Positions 8,511 to 17,460 of a DNA stretch of 64,000 nt are shown here, piece after piece. The first letter of the stretch is position 1, and every line of letters begins with the position of its first letter. The stretch comes from Nostoc sp. NIES-4103 (GTDB lineage Bacteria; Cyanobacteriota; Cyanobacteriia; Cyanobacteriales; Nostocaceae): assembly GCF_002368335.1 (NCBI RefSeq), contig NZ_AP018288.1, forward strand, positions 4,142,397 through 4,206,396. The letters are read 5' to 3'. The translations under genes were made by a program, and so were the position numbers. The notes under the pieces are model-generated. The model did not search any database, was not told the DNA's origin, and saw nothing but the letters and a program-made list of their open reading frames with translations.

Positions 8511-9464
8511 ATGAACGGCACTGTTCCCCGAAGTCAATATTTAGTTTTAGTTGTTGATGATGAACAATTTAATCGAATGCAATTACGACTTTTTATAGAA
8601 AAGGAAGGATATCAAATAGCAGAAGCACAAAATGGTAGAGAGGCTTTAAGAGTTGTTCAGCAATTGCACCCTGATATAGTACTCTTGGATGCAATGATGC
8701 CGGATATGGATGGCTTTGAATGTTGCGCTCAGTTGCAGTCTCTTGATTGTAGTAAGTATACTCCAGTTTTGATGATTACAGGACTAGAGGATCAAGAATC
8801 AGTTGACCGTGCATTTGCAGCAGGCGCTATCGATTATGTAACTAAACCAATTCACTGGGCTGTGTTGCGTCAGCGGGTAAAACGTTTGATTCAGCAATCT
8901 CAATTACAACAAAAACAGGAAATTGTCAATCAAGAATTGAAGCGATTAGCTACCATTGATGGGTTAACTCAAATAGCTAATCGCCGAAAATTTGAAGAAT
9001 ATTTTTCTCAAGAGTGGCGGCGCATGGCACGAGAACAAAAGCCACTTTCACTGATTCTCTGCGATGTTGATTACTTCAAAGCTTACAATGATACTTATGG
9101 TCATCGAGCAGGCGATCGCTGTCTGCAAAAAGTTGCCAAAGCTATTCAAAGTGCAGCTAGACGTTCTGTTGATTTAGTTGCCCGTTATGGTGGAGAAGAA
9201 TTTGCTGTAGTTTTGCCTAATACGAATACTAAAGGGGCTACTCAAGTTGCCCAAGCAATGTGCTTTGCTGTGAGAATGTTGGCAATTCCTCATAGCAATT
9301 CACAAGCTAGTTCTTATGTAACCTTGAGTGCCGGAGTTGGTACAACAATACCTGTGCCTGGTTCCGATTTTGAAGAAATGATTGTTGCGGTAGATCGGGC
9401 ATTGTACAAGGCAAAACTCACGGGGCGCGATCGCGTTGTGATTAATCACAGTAACTATCTATAG
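8511..9464 (+). CDS. Response regulator diguanylate cyclase (REC-GGDEF)
   Basis: 317 residues. The receiver domain (about 9-125) has D60 in LLDAMMPDMDG; the GGDEF domain (about 150-315) has the catalytic G227-G-E-E-F, the metal and substrate segment CDVDYFKAYNDTYGH, and the inhibitory I-site RSVD five residues upstream of the signature. All key residues are present, so it should make c-di-GMP from two GTP when phosphorylated, with product feedback. It lies 74 bases after its degenerate paralogue. The hybrid kinase at 3438 with its HPt domain is the obvious phosphate donor. It resembles PleD/WspR-type regulators but has a single receiver. Confidence 0.93.
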   Translation: MNGTVPRSQYLVLVVDDEQFNRMQLRLFIEKEGYQIAEAQNGREALRVVQQLHPDIVLLDAMMPDMDGFECCAQLQSLDCSKYTPVLMITGLEDQESVDRAFAAGAIDYVTKPIHWAVLRQRVKRLIQQSQLQQKQEIVNQELKRLATIDGLTQIANRRKFEEYFSQEWRRMAREQKPLSLILCDVDYFKAYNDTYGHRAGDRCLQKVAKAIQSAARRSVDLVARYGGEEFAVVLPNTNTKGATQVAQAMCFAVRMLAIPHSNSQASSYVTLSAGVGTTIPVPGSDFEEMIVAVDRALYKAKLTGRDRVVINHSNYL

Positions 9465-9497
9465 TAATCCTATGGCAAACGCTTCTGAGTACTTGAA

Positions 9498-9645
9498 ATA
9501 ATTCGTAATTGGTAACTCGTAATTCGTAATTGAATTAGTTGGGGTTTGAATCCACAACTAATTTTAGACCGCGCTCATTGAAATTTTAGCGAGAAATTCC
9601 AACCCTCTAATTACGAATTACGAATTACGAATTAGTAATTATGTT
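9498..9645. repeat. TAATTCG/TTACGAA inverted repeat element
   Basis: Tandem TAATTCG units at about 9500-9535 and the reverse-complement TACGAAT units at about 9600-9640 bracket about 70 bases containing GTTGGGGTTTGAATCC. The arms could form a long hairpin. The same heptamer occurs at 39265-39305 and 43050-43075. No gene is visible in the gap. Confidence 0.75.
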
Positions 9646-9745
9646 GAAAGTTGCATTAGGATCTATCTGAAGATAAATTACGAAAATCTGCAAATTAGTT
9701 TACGGTATTTATAGCCATTGCCACAAGTATTGCTTGTTCCAAAGC

Positions 9746-12700
9746 ATGTTCATGTCTGATATTCATGATTCACGTTTACTACGTTATGGTGTTGTTGTAT
9801 TAATTGTTGCAATAGCATTAGTACTAATGCTGTCGCTAGACCCTTGGCTGGGCATGAGCAAAACTCCTTTTTTGCTATTTTTTAGTGCTGTGGTAGTAAG
9901 TGCTTGGTACGGTGGTTTGAAGTCAGGGATTTTAGCAAGCTTTTTGTCGGCTGTTTTCAGCGATTACTTTTTCCTTGTCCCTGCGTACAGCTTAAATTTA
10001 GACCTGTCTAATGTTGTGCGAGTGGGGTTGTTTGTCGGACAAGGATTACTCTTAAGTTTGCTATTTGAGACATTAAGGGCTGCTAAATTATCGACTGAGG
10101 CAAATCTACAACAGCAAAATGGAAATATTAGCGAACCCAATCAGGTCAAATTAGAAAACATTAAGTTACATCAGAAACTTCAGCAAGCTATTCAACAAAA
10201 AGATGAATCTTTAGCATTGCTTGATGCTTGGCTGACGAGTTCACCAGTAGGGTTAGCTTTTCTCGATACGGAACTGCGCTATGTTTATGCTAATGAAGCA
10301 CTGGCAAATACCAATGGTGTACCTCAAAGTCAACACATCGGTCGTACCCTAAGAGAAGTATTACCACAATGGGCACCTGAAATAGAGCCTATTTTTGAGC
10401 ATTTGATGCAAACCAAGCAGCCCTTACTTAACCAAGAAGTTAGCGGTGAAACCTATCCTGCTGGAGTCTACCGTTATGGTCTTGTGAGTTACTATCCAGT
10501 ATGTTTACCAGATGGGAAATTGTTGGGAGTGGGCATCGCTTCAATTGATATTACCCAACTCAAACAAACAGAAGCAAAATTGCGAGAAAGCGAAGCCAAG
10601 TTTCGCAGTGTCGTTGATTCCAATATGATTGGTATTGGCTTTTGGGAAAAAGACGGCAGAATTACAGATGCTAACGATGCTTTGCTCTTGATGCTGGGTT
10701 ACACCCGTGAAGAATTATTTGCAAGAAAACTTAACTGGCAAAACCTAACTCCTAAAGAGTATTTACCACTTGATGAACAAGCACTAAATCAACTTAAAAA
10801 TAGCTTTTTTTGTACCCCATACGAGAAAGAATATATCCGTAAAGACGGCTCACGCTTGCCAATTTTGCTAGGTGGTAGTTGCCTAAAAGGGACTGTAGAC
10901 CAAGGAGCTTTCTTTATTCTCGATATTACAGAACGTAAACAAGCAGAAGAAATATTCCGCTGTATTGCCGAAATTAGTAATCAGTTTTCTACTTCACTAG
11001 ATTATGAACAAACCTTAGAACAGATTGCCAAAATCTTAGTTCCTCAACTAGCTGATTGGTGTTGCATTGATATTTTGCAGGAAGATGGCTCTATTCGCCG
11101 CCTACCCATTGCCCATGCAGATGCATCAAAAGCCGAGTGGGCGCGTCAACTTCAGCAGTACCCATCAGATCCTCAAGGTACAAATGCGATCGCCCTTGTA
11201 CTACAAACTGGTCAAAGCAAGTTAATCCTAGAAGTTTCTGACTCGCAACTAGAAGAGATTACTCAAAATTACGAACAGCTAAAAATTATACAGCAATTAG
11301 GCATTAAATCTTTAATAATTGTGCCTTTAGCAACACGAGGGCGAGTACTTGGCTGTATCCAGTTGGTCATCGCCCAAGGCGATCGTCGCTACAATCAATG
11401 TGACTTAGCTTTAGCCAAAGATATTGCTTCTCGTGTTGCCTTAGCAGTTGAAAATACCCAACTTTATCAAGACATCCATCAGGCTGTAGTACATTACGCC
11501 GAATCGCTTTCTCTTCTAGATGCACTCTTGGCAGCTGCTCCCGTGGCTGTATGTTTTTTAGACCGAGAACTGCGATATATCAGAATTAATCAGGTGTTAG
11601 CTGATATTAACGGTTTAAGCATCGAAGAGCATCTAGGACGGAAATTTAGAGAAGTGCTACCAGAGATGGCACTTGAGTTAGAACCACAGTTGCAGCGGGT
11701 ATTGGATACAGGAAAACCTTTGTTGAACGTGGAAATCCACGGTGACACACGAGGGCAACCAGGACGTTACGGTTACTGGCTAGGCAATTATTACCCAGTT
11801 TACAACGCACTCAACGAAACTGTAGGAGTAGGGATTATTTTGGCAGAAGTGACAGCCACCAAGCTTGCAGAAATTGCTCTACGTGAAAACGAAGCTAAAT
11901 TCCGGGCAATGTTTGACCAAGCAGCCGTAGGTATTGCCCAGGTAGCATTAGATGGACAATTCATGCAGATTAATGCTGCTCTATGTGAAATTACTGGGTA
12001 TAGCTATGCAGAATTGATGCAAATGAACTTCCGGGATATTACCCATCCTGATGACTTGGCAAATGATTGGGCCCAAGGTCAGCGAGTATTGGCACGAGAA
12101 ATTAACGGTTATTCGCTAGAGAAACGCTACATCCGTAAAGATGGAGGAATTATTTGGGTAAACTTGACAGCATCAGTGGTTTGGGATGCTAACGGACAAC
12201 CAAAGTATGCAGTAGGCATTATTGAAGATATCAGCGATCGCAAACGAGCCGAAGCCGCACAACAATTTTTAGTTGAAACTAGCGCCGTCCTGGCTGCCTC
12301 TTTGGACTATAAAATTACCCTGACTAGTGTGGCTAATTTGGCAGTTCCCACCTTAGCTGACTGGTGTATTGTGGATATTTTTCGGGAAGATAGCTCAATT
12401 CAACAAATTGCGATCGCAACTGCTGACCCTGCCCAAAGAAATATGCTACGGCATTTACGATGGCGCGATCCATCCCCGAATGCACAACTACATCCTTTTT
12501 TACAGAAGTTGCGGCAAGGACAATCGATTTTTTATCCAGAATTTTCTGACTCGATTCTAGAAGATATCAGCCAAGAAGCCAAATATTTGCAGCAGTTGCG
12601 AGGCTTAGGTATTCTTTCTTTAATGGTGATTCCTCTGCGTTCCCGTGGGCAAGTATTCGGAGCAATTTCTTTTGTCACAGCCGAGTCCGGTCGTCACTAC

Positions 12701-14548
12701 GAACAGGCAGACTTAGCCTTAGCAGAGGATGTGGCACGTCGGGCCGCGGTAGCCATTGACAACGCCCGACTTTATTACGAAACTCAGCAAGCAAAGCAAG
12801 CGGCTGAACAAGCAGTTAATCGCACGGTGCTTTTACAAAAAATCACCGCCGCCCTTAGTGAAGCCCTAACTCCCCAACAGGTAGCTGAGGTGGTTGTCAA
12901 GCAAGGGATTGCTGCTTTGGGTGCCAAAGCTGGTTCTGTTGTTCTACTAGATAATCAAGGTACTTCCTTAAAGCTTGTGCAAGCAGTTGGCTATTCGCAA
13001 TCACTGATAGATGCTTGGACAAATTTTCCTTTAACTGCTTCTGGGCCCTCAGCAGAAACAGTATTAACTGGCAAACCTATTTTTACAGAGAATCGCCAAG
13101 CTTGGATTGAGAAATATCCCCATTTGGCAGATATTATCCCTCAAGACGGGCATTTTGCTCACGCTTGTATTCCTTTAATCCAACAGGGAAAAACCATTGG
13201 GGCATTAGGATTTAACTTTGCCACTGTGCAAACCTTTAACGAAAAAGACCAGAGATTTATGTTGACTTTGGGACAGCAATGTGGGCAAGCCATCGCCCGC
13301 GCTCAACTTTACGAAGCAGAACAAACAGCACGAACGCAAGCTGAGACAGCCAACCGCATTAAAGATGAATTCCTCGCCATCCTTTCCCACGAGTTAAGAA
13401 CACCCCTCAATCCCATCTTGGGGTGGTCAAAATTACTGCGAACTCGCAACTTTGATGAAGCCGCTAGAGTCATGGCTTTGGAAACCATTGAACGCAATGC
13501 CAAATTACAAACTCAATTAATTGACGATTTGCTTGATGTTTCGCGGATTTTACGAGGTAAACTGCGCCTCAATATTGGTAGTGTGAATTTAATCACTACC
13601 ATCGCCGCCGCACTCGAAACAGTACGCTTAGCAGCAGAAGCCAAATCAATTCAAATTCATACAGTACTAGCCAATGATATCGGACAAGTGATAGGCGATG
13701 GCGATCGCTTACAACAAGTCATCTGGAATCTGCTATCGAATGCCGTCAAATTCACGCCTCCAAAAGGACGGATAGAAGTTAAATTGTCAGTGGTTAGTGG
13801 TCAGTGGTCAGTGGTTAGTGGACAACAACAACCAACAACTGACAACCAACAACTGACTACTGACAAATATGCCCAAATCCAGGTAATTGATACAGGTAAA
13901 GGAATTAGCCCGGAATTTTTGCCTCATGTCTTTGATTACTTTCGTCAAGCTGATGCCAAAACAACCAGGGTATTTGGCGGACTGGGACTAGGGCTAGCTA
14001 TTGTGCGTCATTTAGTAGAACTTCATGGTGGTATCGTTCAGGCAGAAAGCCTTGGAGAAGGAAAAGGGGCAACTTTTACAGTCAAGTTACCGTTGCTAAA
14101 AAGTGCTGAGTCCCGAATGCAAAGTGCTGAGTCTGCTGAAGAGGTACTGATTTCAGAATCAATACTTTCTGGAGTGCAAATTCTTTTGGTGGATGATCAG
14201 TCTGATATCCGGGAATTTTTTAGCTTTGCACTGGAACAGTATGGGGCGACTGTAACGGCAGTTGCATCGGCAAGTGAAGCATTGGTAGTGTTAGCCCAGT
14301 CACACCCAGATGTTTTGTTAAGCGATATTGGTATGCCAGAGATGGATGGTTATATGTTGCTGCGCGAGGTGAGAACATGGCCACCGGAACAAAGCGGACA
14401 AATTCCGGCGATCGCTTTGACCGCCTATGCAGCAGAAATTGACTACAACCGCGCACTGGAGGCTGGTTTTCAAAAGCATGTCCCCAAGCCTGCCGATCCT
14501 GTTGAGTTAGCTAAAGCGATCGCTAATCTCATCGGACGTAATTACTAG
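9746..14548 (+). CDS. DUF4118/PAS/GAF hybrid histidine kinase with C-terminal receiver
   Basis: About 1600 residues. The frame opens with TTG at 9734, but ATG 9746 or 9752 (MSDIHDSRLL) is a better start. An N-terminal KdpD-like DUF4118 membrane module (about 10-105, four hydrophobic segments) is followed by PAS domains near 160, 290, 620 and 740, GAF domains near 410, 860 and 1040, a phosphoacceptor domain with H1219 (counted from 9734) in LSHELRTPLN, an ATPase domain with NLLSNAVKFTPP and DTGKGI, and a receiver with D1531 in SDIGMPEMDG. The ligands are unknown; GAF/PAS arrays of this kind often sense light, redox state or small molecules. Residues about 1351-1378, between two ATPase-domain strands, are encoded by interspersed-repeat DNA. 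The gene follows the c-di-GMP block but is separated from it by a repeat-filled gap, so co-transcription is uncertain. Confidence 0.9.
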   Translation: MFMSDIHDSRLLRYGVVVLIVAIALVLMLSLDPWLGMSKTPFLLFFSAVVVSAWYGGLKSGILASFLSAVFSDYFFLVPAYSLNLDLSNVVRVGLFVGQGLLLSLLFETLRAAKLSTEANLQQQNGNISEPNQVKLENIKLHQKLQQAIQQKDESLALLDAWLTSSPVGLAFLDTELRYVYANEALANTNGVPQSQHIGRTLREVLPQWAPEIEPIFEHLMQTKQPLLNQEVSGETYPAGVYRYGLVSYYPVCLPDGKLLGVGIASIDITQLKQTEAKLRESEAKFRSVVDSNMIGIGFWEKDGRITDANDALLLMLGYTREELFARKLNWQNLTPKEYLPLDEQALNQLKNSFFCTPYEKEYIRKDGSRLPILLGGSCLKGTVDQGAFFILDITERKQAEEIFRCIAEISNQFSTSLDYEQTLEQIAKILVPQLADWCCIDILQEDGSIRRLPIAHADASKAEWARQLQQYPSDPQGTNAIALVLQTGQSKLILEVSDSQLEEITQNYEQLKIIQQLGIKSLIIVPLATRGRVLGCIQLVIAQGDRRYNQCDLALAKDIASRVALAVENTQLYQDIHQAVVHYAESLSLLDALLAAAPVAVCFLDRELRYIRINQVLADINGLSIEEHLGRKFREVLPEMALELEPQLQRVLDTGKPLLNVEIHGDTRGQPGRYGYWLGNYYPVYNALNETVGVGIILAEVTATKLAEIALRENEAKFRAMFDQAAVGIAQVALDGQFMQINAALCEITGYSYAELMQMNFRDITHPDDLANDWAQGQRVLAREINGYSLEKRYIRKDGGIIWVNLTASVVWDANGQPKYAVGIIEDISDRKRAEAAQQFLVETSAVLAASLDYKITLTSVANLAVPTLADWCIVDIFREDSSIQQIAIATADPAQRNMLRHLRWRDPSPNAQLHPFLQKLRQGQSIFYPEFSDSILEDISQEAKYLQQLRGLGILSLMVIPLRSRGQVFGAISFVTAESGRHYEQADLALAEDVARRAAVAIDNARLYYETQQAKQAAEQAVNRTVLLQKITAALSEALTPQQVAEVVVKQGIAALGAKAGSVVLLDNQGTSLKLVQAVGYSQSLIDAWTNFPLTASGPSAETVLTGKPIFTENRQAWIEKYPHLADIIPQDGHFAHACIPLIQQGKTIGALGFNFATVQTFNEKDQRFMLTLGQQCGQAIARAQLYEAEQTARTQAETANRIKDEFLAILSHELRTPLNPILGWSKLLRTRNFDEAARVMALETIERNAKLQTQLIDDLLDVSRILRGKLRLNIGSVNLITTIAAALETVRLAAEAKSIQIHTVLANDIGQVIGDGDRLQQVIWNLLSNAVKFTPPKGRIEVKLSVVSGQWSVVSGQQQPTTDNQQLTTDKYAQIQVIDTGKGISPEFLPHVFDYFRQADAKTTRVFGGLGLGLAIVRHLVELHGGIVQAESLGEGKGATFTVKLPLLKSAESRMQSAESAEEVLISESILSGVQILLVDDQSDIREFFSFALEQYGATVTAVASASEALVVLAQSHPDVLLSDIGMPEMDGYMLLREVRTWPPEQSGQIPAIALTAYAAEIDYNRALEAGFQKHVPKPADPVELAKAIANLIGRNY
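13786..13868. repeat. GTCAGTGG repeat insertion inside the kinase ATPase domain
   Basis: TCAGTGGTTAGTGG-type units followed by ACAACTGACAACCA-type units, with inverted halves GTCAGT...ACTGAC. This motif is normally intergenic in Nostocales. It adds about 27 Ser/Val/Gly/Gln/Thr residues in frame. Confidence 0.85.
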
Positions 14549-14556
14549 CCGTAACC

Positions 14557-14695
14557 CAATACGGTTCAGTTAGAGTTAAAATTCTTTGCCAAAGTCAATT
14601 TTTATAACGTAGACGCGTAGCGGCTTGCCGCAGGCTACCGCACCAGGCGCAGAGGACTCAGAGAGAAGGGAAAAATGCTTAACTCAACCGTATTG
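14557..14695. mobile_element. MITE-like element A
   Basis: Terminal inverted repeats of 16 bases (CAATACGGTTCAGTTA at 14557-14572 against 14680-14695, one mismatch) enclose about 140 bases with no coding capacity. AGCCGTA stands at 14547-14553 and 14696-14702, a probable 7-base target duplication; ACC separates the left copy from the element. The left duplication begins within the kinase stop codon. The interior includes a copy of the CAGAGGNNNCAGAGAG dispersed repeat. Confidence 0.65.
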
Positions 14696-14834
14696 AGCCG
14701 TAGCCAGATGTGTTAGGACAATATTGATTGCTACTAGCCTTAAAATAACTGGGTTTCCACTCAGCAACGTCACTTGCTACAACGTCTGCAAATAATGGAT
14801 AAAAATACTCTCAGTCTTCGCTAAACTTCTGCTA

Positions 14835-16088
14835 ATGAATTCATATTTACCCGATACTCCCCTTTCTGTGGCTGGTTTAACTGACTACATCCAAAGTTTA
14901 TTGGAAGAAGACAAAATACTCCGACAAGTTTGGGTTACTGGTGAGGTTTCCAGTGCTAATCATCATCGTAGTGGGTTGTTTTTCACACTGCAAGACTGCG
15001 ATCGCACGGCAGGTATTAAGTGTGTAGCATGGAATAGCCAATTGCCAAAACTTGCCCAGATACCGATTCCAGGTGAACAGTTAATTATTTTGGGTAGTAT
15101 TCGAGTTTACCCGCAAAGGGGAGAATATCAACTTACAGTGTGGCAGACTTTGCCTGCTGGTGTGGGGTTACAGGCGTTGCGCTATCAACAGTTACGAAAC
15201 CGCTTGCAGGCTGAGGGTTTGTTTGATGCAGAACGCAAACGTCCGCTTCCGCCTCACCCCCAAACCATCGCAGTCGTCACTTCACCAACGGCGGCGGCTT
15301 GGGGAGATATTCAAAAAACTCTCAAACATAGGTATCCAGGTTTACATGTTTTATTTTCTCCTGCCACCGTGCAAGGTGAGCAAGCACCAGAATCTATAGT
15401 TAAAGCCATTGAACGAGTACAACGAGATGGTCGCGCCGAGGTGCTAATTTTATCGCGGGGTGGTGGCTCGGTTGAAGAATTGGCTTGCTTTAATGATGAG
15501 CGAGTGGTACGTGCAGTTGCTACTTGTTCTATTCCAGTAATTACTGGTATTGGTCATCAAAGAGATGAATCTTTAGTAGATTTAGCTGCGGATGCTTGCG
15601 TACATACACCGACGGCAGCAGCAGAAAAAGTTGTGCCTGCACTTTCAGAGTTATATACTCAGCATCAACAGCGAGTTGTGGCTTTACATGAGGCGGTGCA
15701 TGATTGTTGGGAAAGGTCTTTTAATCAATTGCAAATGTTGCGAAACCGTTTGCGGCGTTTGCGGTTGGATCAAAAAGTACAGCAAGAAGTGCAAAAGTTA
15801 GTTTGGCAACGTCAAAAACTGATACAAATAACGTTGGGGCGATCGCTAAAAGCAAAGCAACATTTAGAATTGTTGCGAGAAAAATTGGCAAGTCTTGACC
15901 CGAAAGCGGTGTTACAACGTGGTTATGCAGTGGTAAGGTTAGAAAATGGTGCGATCGCTCGTGCTGCTGATGAGTTAGCTGTGGGGCAAGATTTGTTGAT
16001 TCAGTTGGGGCAGGGGGCGGTTAAAGTGAAAGTTATGGAAGTAAACGAACCACAGAGGCGCAGAGGGCGCAGAGAGGTTGATGGTTAA
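14835..16088 (+). CDS. xseA: Exodeoxyribonuclease VII large subunit
   Basis: 417 residues. This is the catalytic subunit of exonuclease VII, which degrades single-stranded DNA from both ends in repair and recombination. The N-terminal OB-fold (SVAGLTDYIQSLLEEDKILRQVWVTGEVSS... to about residue 100) binds single-stranded DNA. The catalytic domain carries AVVTSPTAAAWGDI, ILSRGGGSVEEL and TGIGHQRDESLVDLAAD...HTPTAAAE, followed by a coiled coil. ATG 14835 fits family alignments. It overlaps xseB by 8 bases, as expected for co-translated subunits. The last dozen or so codons are a dispersed repeat (16041-16077), giving an Arg-rich tail not expected in the family. Confidence 0.96.
   Translation: MNSYLPDTPLSVAGLTDYIQSLLEEDKILRQVWVTGEVSSANHHRSGLFFTLQDCDRTAGIKCVAWNSQLPKLAQIPIPGEQLIILGSIRVYPQRGEYQLTVWQTLPAGVGLQALRYQQLRNRLQAEGLFDAERKRPLPPHPQTIAVVTSPTAAAWGDIQKTLKHRYPGLHVLFSPATVQGEQAPESIVKAIERVQRDGRAEVLILSRGGGSVEELACFNDERVVRAVATCSIPVITGIGHQRDESLVDLAADACVHTPTAAAEKVVPALSELYTQHQQRVVALHEAVHDCWERSFNQLQMLRNRLRRLRLDQKVQQEVQKLVWQRQKLIQITLGRSLKAKQHLELLREKLASLDPKAVLQRGYAVVRLENGAIARAADELAVGQDLLIQLGQGAVKVKVMEVNEPQRRRGRREVDG
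16041..16077. repeat. AACCACAGAGGCGCAGAG dispersed repeat forming the XseA C-terminus
   Basis: The same roughly 35-base sequence occurs in reverse complement inside the DUF429 gene at 47526-47562, and in looser form at 43618-43645, 14644-14667, 54768-54800 and 60617-60650. Here it encodes NEPQRRRGRREV. Confidence 0.85.
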
Positions 16089-16314
16089 ACGTAAGAGTGC
16101 TTCTAGTTCTGATTCAATGGAAGGTTGGAGTTATGAGGCGAAGGTTGTGGAAATAGAGGGAATTATCGCTCTTATTGAAGCGGGTGAGTTGGAATTGGAA
16201 GAGGTATTTGACCAATTTGCAACTGCTGTTGAGTATTTGCATCAGTGTGAAGGTTTTTTGCAGCAGCGACAGCAACAGGTAGATTTGTTGATTGAAACTT
16301 TGAGTGATGATTAA
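16081..16314 (+). CDS. xseB: Exodeoxyribonuclease VII small subunit
   Basis: 77 residues from ATG 16081; the TTG three bases earlier is not needed. XseB is a small helical subunit that caps and stabilises XseA. Family features are EAKVVEIEGIIALIEAGELELEEVFDQFATAVEYLHQCEGFLQQRQQQVDLL, a two-helix hairpin with the LEEVF region. A short Ser-rich N-terminus and acidic C-terminus flank it. It overlaps xseA by 8 bases (16081-16088), supporting one transcript. Confidence 0.93.
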   Translation: MVKRKSASSSDSMEGWSYEAKVVEIEGIIALIEAGELELEEVFDQFATAVEYLHQCEGFLQQRQQQVDLLIETLSDD

Positions 16315-16439
16315 ATGCCTTCAACGGAAATCTGCAACCAACCGCTGGCGATCGCTTGTTAACTGTGTACTAAATGTTACTATCTGAATCCAACTGTTGA
16401 TTAACTTTTGCTCACCAGAGGCGATCGCTGACCAAAGAC

Positions 16440-16572
16440 CTGACTTTTCACGTCATGTGGAAAAGCTAACGCGAAACCTAACCCCTTGTAGGGAAGGGGG
16501 AGAATTCAAAGCCTCTCTCCTTGCAGAACAGAGGAATGGAAGCGAGGTTTTCCAGATCCCGTGAAAAGTCAG
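16440..16572. mobile_element. MITE-like element B with target-site duplication
   Basis: 133 bases with terminal inverted repeats CTGACTTTTCACG / CGTGAAAAGTCAG, exact over 13 and imperfect over about 31. ACCAAAGA (16431-16438 and 16573-16580) flanks it, a probable 8-base target duplication with one extra C on the left. There is no ORF. The interior CCTAACCCC...AAGCCTCTCTCC resembles the interior of the element at 22104. The rest of the gap 16315-16908 shows nothing else that I can support apart from AT-rich DNA upstream of the Rrf2 gene. Confidence 0.75.
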
Positions 16573-16908
16573 ACCAAAGATAGGATGACTCATTAATCAT
16601 TTTTATTTATTAAATTGAAAAATAAAAATAATTGCTTCTATCTTTGATAATCTTTAAAGTAGGATCAGCCAATTAATATAGCTTTGCTCAAATAAATCAA
16701 ATAATACACATAACTCAAGGGAAGCAGAAGCAAGAAGTCAGATTTATCAATACCTTGTGAATTCTAAATTTTAACTTCTGACTTTCTAGAACAAGGTGTA
16801 TTATATCAAGTTCAAAACTGCTATATGAGGTTCGGTGTTGAGTTTCGCTTAGTATTAGCTGAGGGAAGCTTCATCAGGGACTTTAAAGCTTTAGAGTGAA
16901 TTACGCTT

Positions 16909-17343
16909 GTGGAACTCTCTAATAAATCTGAATACGCACTTCTAGCCTTGTTAGAATTAGCAACTCGTTATTCAAGTGGCGAATCACTGCAAATTCGGCA
17001 GATAGCAGTGCTACAAGATATACCAAATCGCTATTTAGAACAATTACTAGCAACATTAAGGCGTAGCGGTCTGATTAAGAGCATACGTGGTGCCAAAGGT
17101 GGCTATGTTTTAGCACGTGACCCCCAAAACATTACACTGCTAGAGGCTTTCACCTGCATGGAAGGGTTAGATGCTACAACTGTCATAAATACTGATACCG
17201 CAACGTTAGAAACTCAGGTAATCCAAGAAGTTTGGGTGGAAGCTCGTCAAGCAGCTAATGCTGTTCTGCAAAAATATACTCTTCAAGACCTTTGTGAGCG
17301 GCGAGACATCCACCGACAAAAAGAACTAATGTATTATATCTAG
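16909..17343 (+). CDS. Rrf2 family transcriptional regulator
   Basis: 144 residues starting at GTG 16909 (MELSNKSEYALLALLELA, a typical family N-terminus). A winged helix-turn-helix occupies residues 1-80: IRQIAVLQDIPNRYLEQLLATLRRSGLIKSIRGAKGGYVLARDP is the recognition helix plus wing. The three-cysteine cluster used by IscR/NsrR to bind Fe-S is absent; the only cysteines are C83 and C129. It is therefore more like CymR-type members, or it uses another signal. The gap upstream is nearly 600 bases, so it probably has its own promoter. The target genes cannot be read from the sequence. Confidence 0.9.
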   Translation: MELSNKSEYALLALLELATRYSSGESLQIRQIAVLQDIPNRYLEQLLATLRRSGLIKSIRGAKGGYVLARDPQNITLLEAFTCMEGLDATTVINTDTATLETQVIQEVWVEARQAANAVLQKYTLQDLCERRDIHRQKELMYYI

Positions 17344-17460
17344 TGGGCATTGGGCATTGGGGAGCCAGTCGCGTGGGCGGGTTTCCCGACTTGAGCGAAC
17401 TGGCGTCATTGGGCATTAAAAGAATTTTTCCCCATTCCCTATTCCCTATTTCCTAGTTCT
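17344..17460. repeat. Short tandem repeats between convergent genes
   Basis: TGGGCATT units at both ends (17344-17360, 17405-17418), a central GCGTGGGCGGGTTTCCCGAC palindromic unit also seen near 21693-21712, and CCCTATT units at 17433-17455. Confidence 0.6.

Noticed and set aside
13205..13503. Two short - strand frames inside the hybrid kinase
   Set aside because: They overlap each other and the phosphoacceptor domain of the kinase; they are frame shadows.
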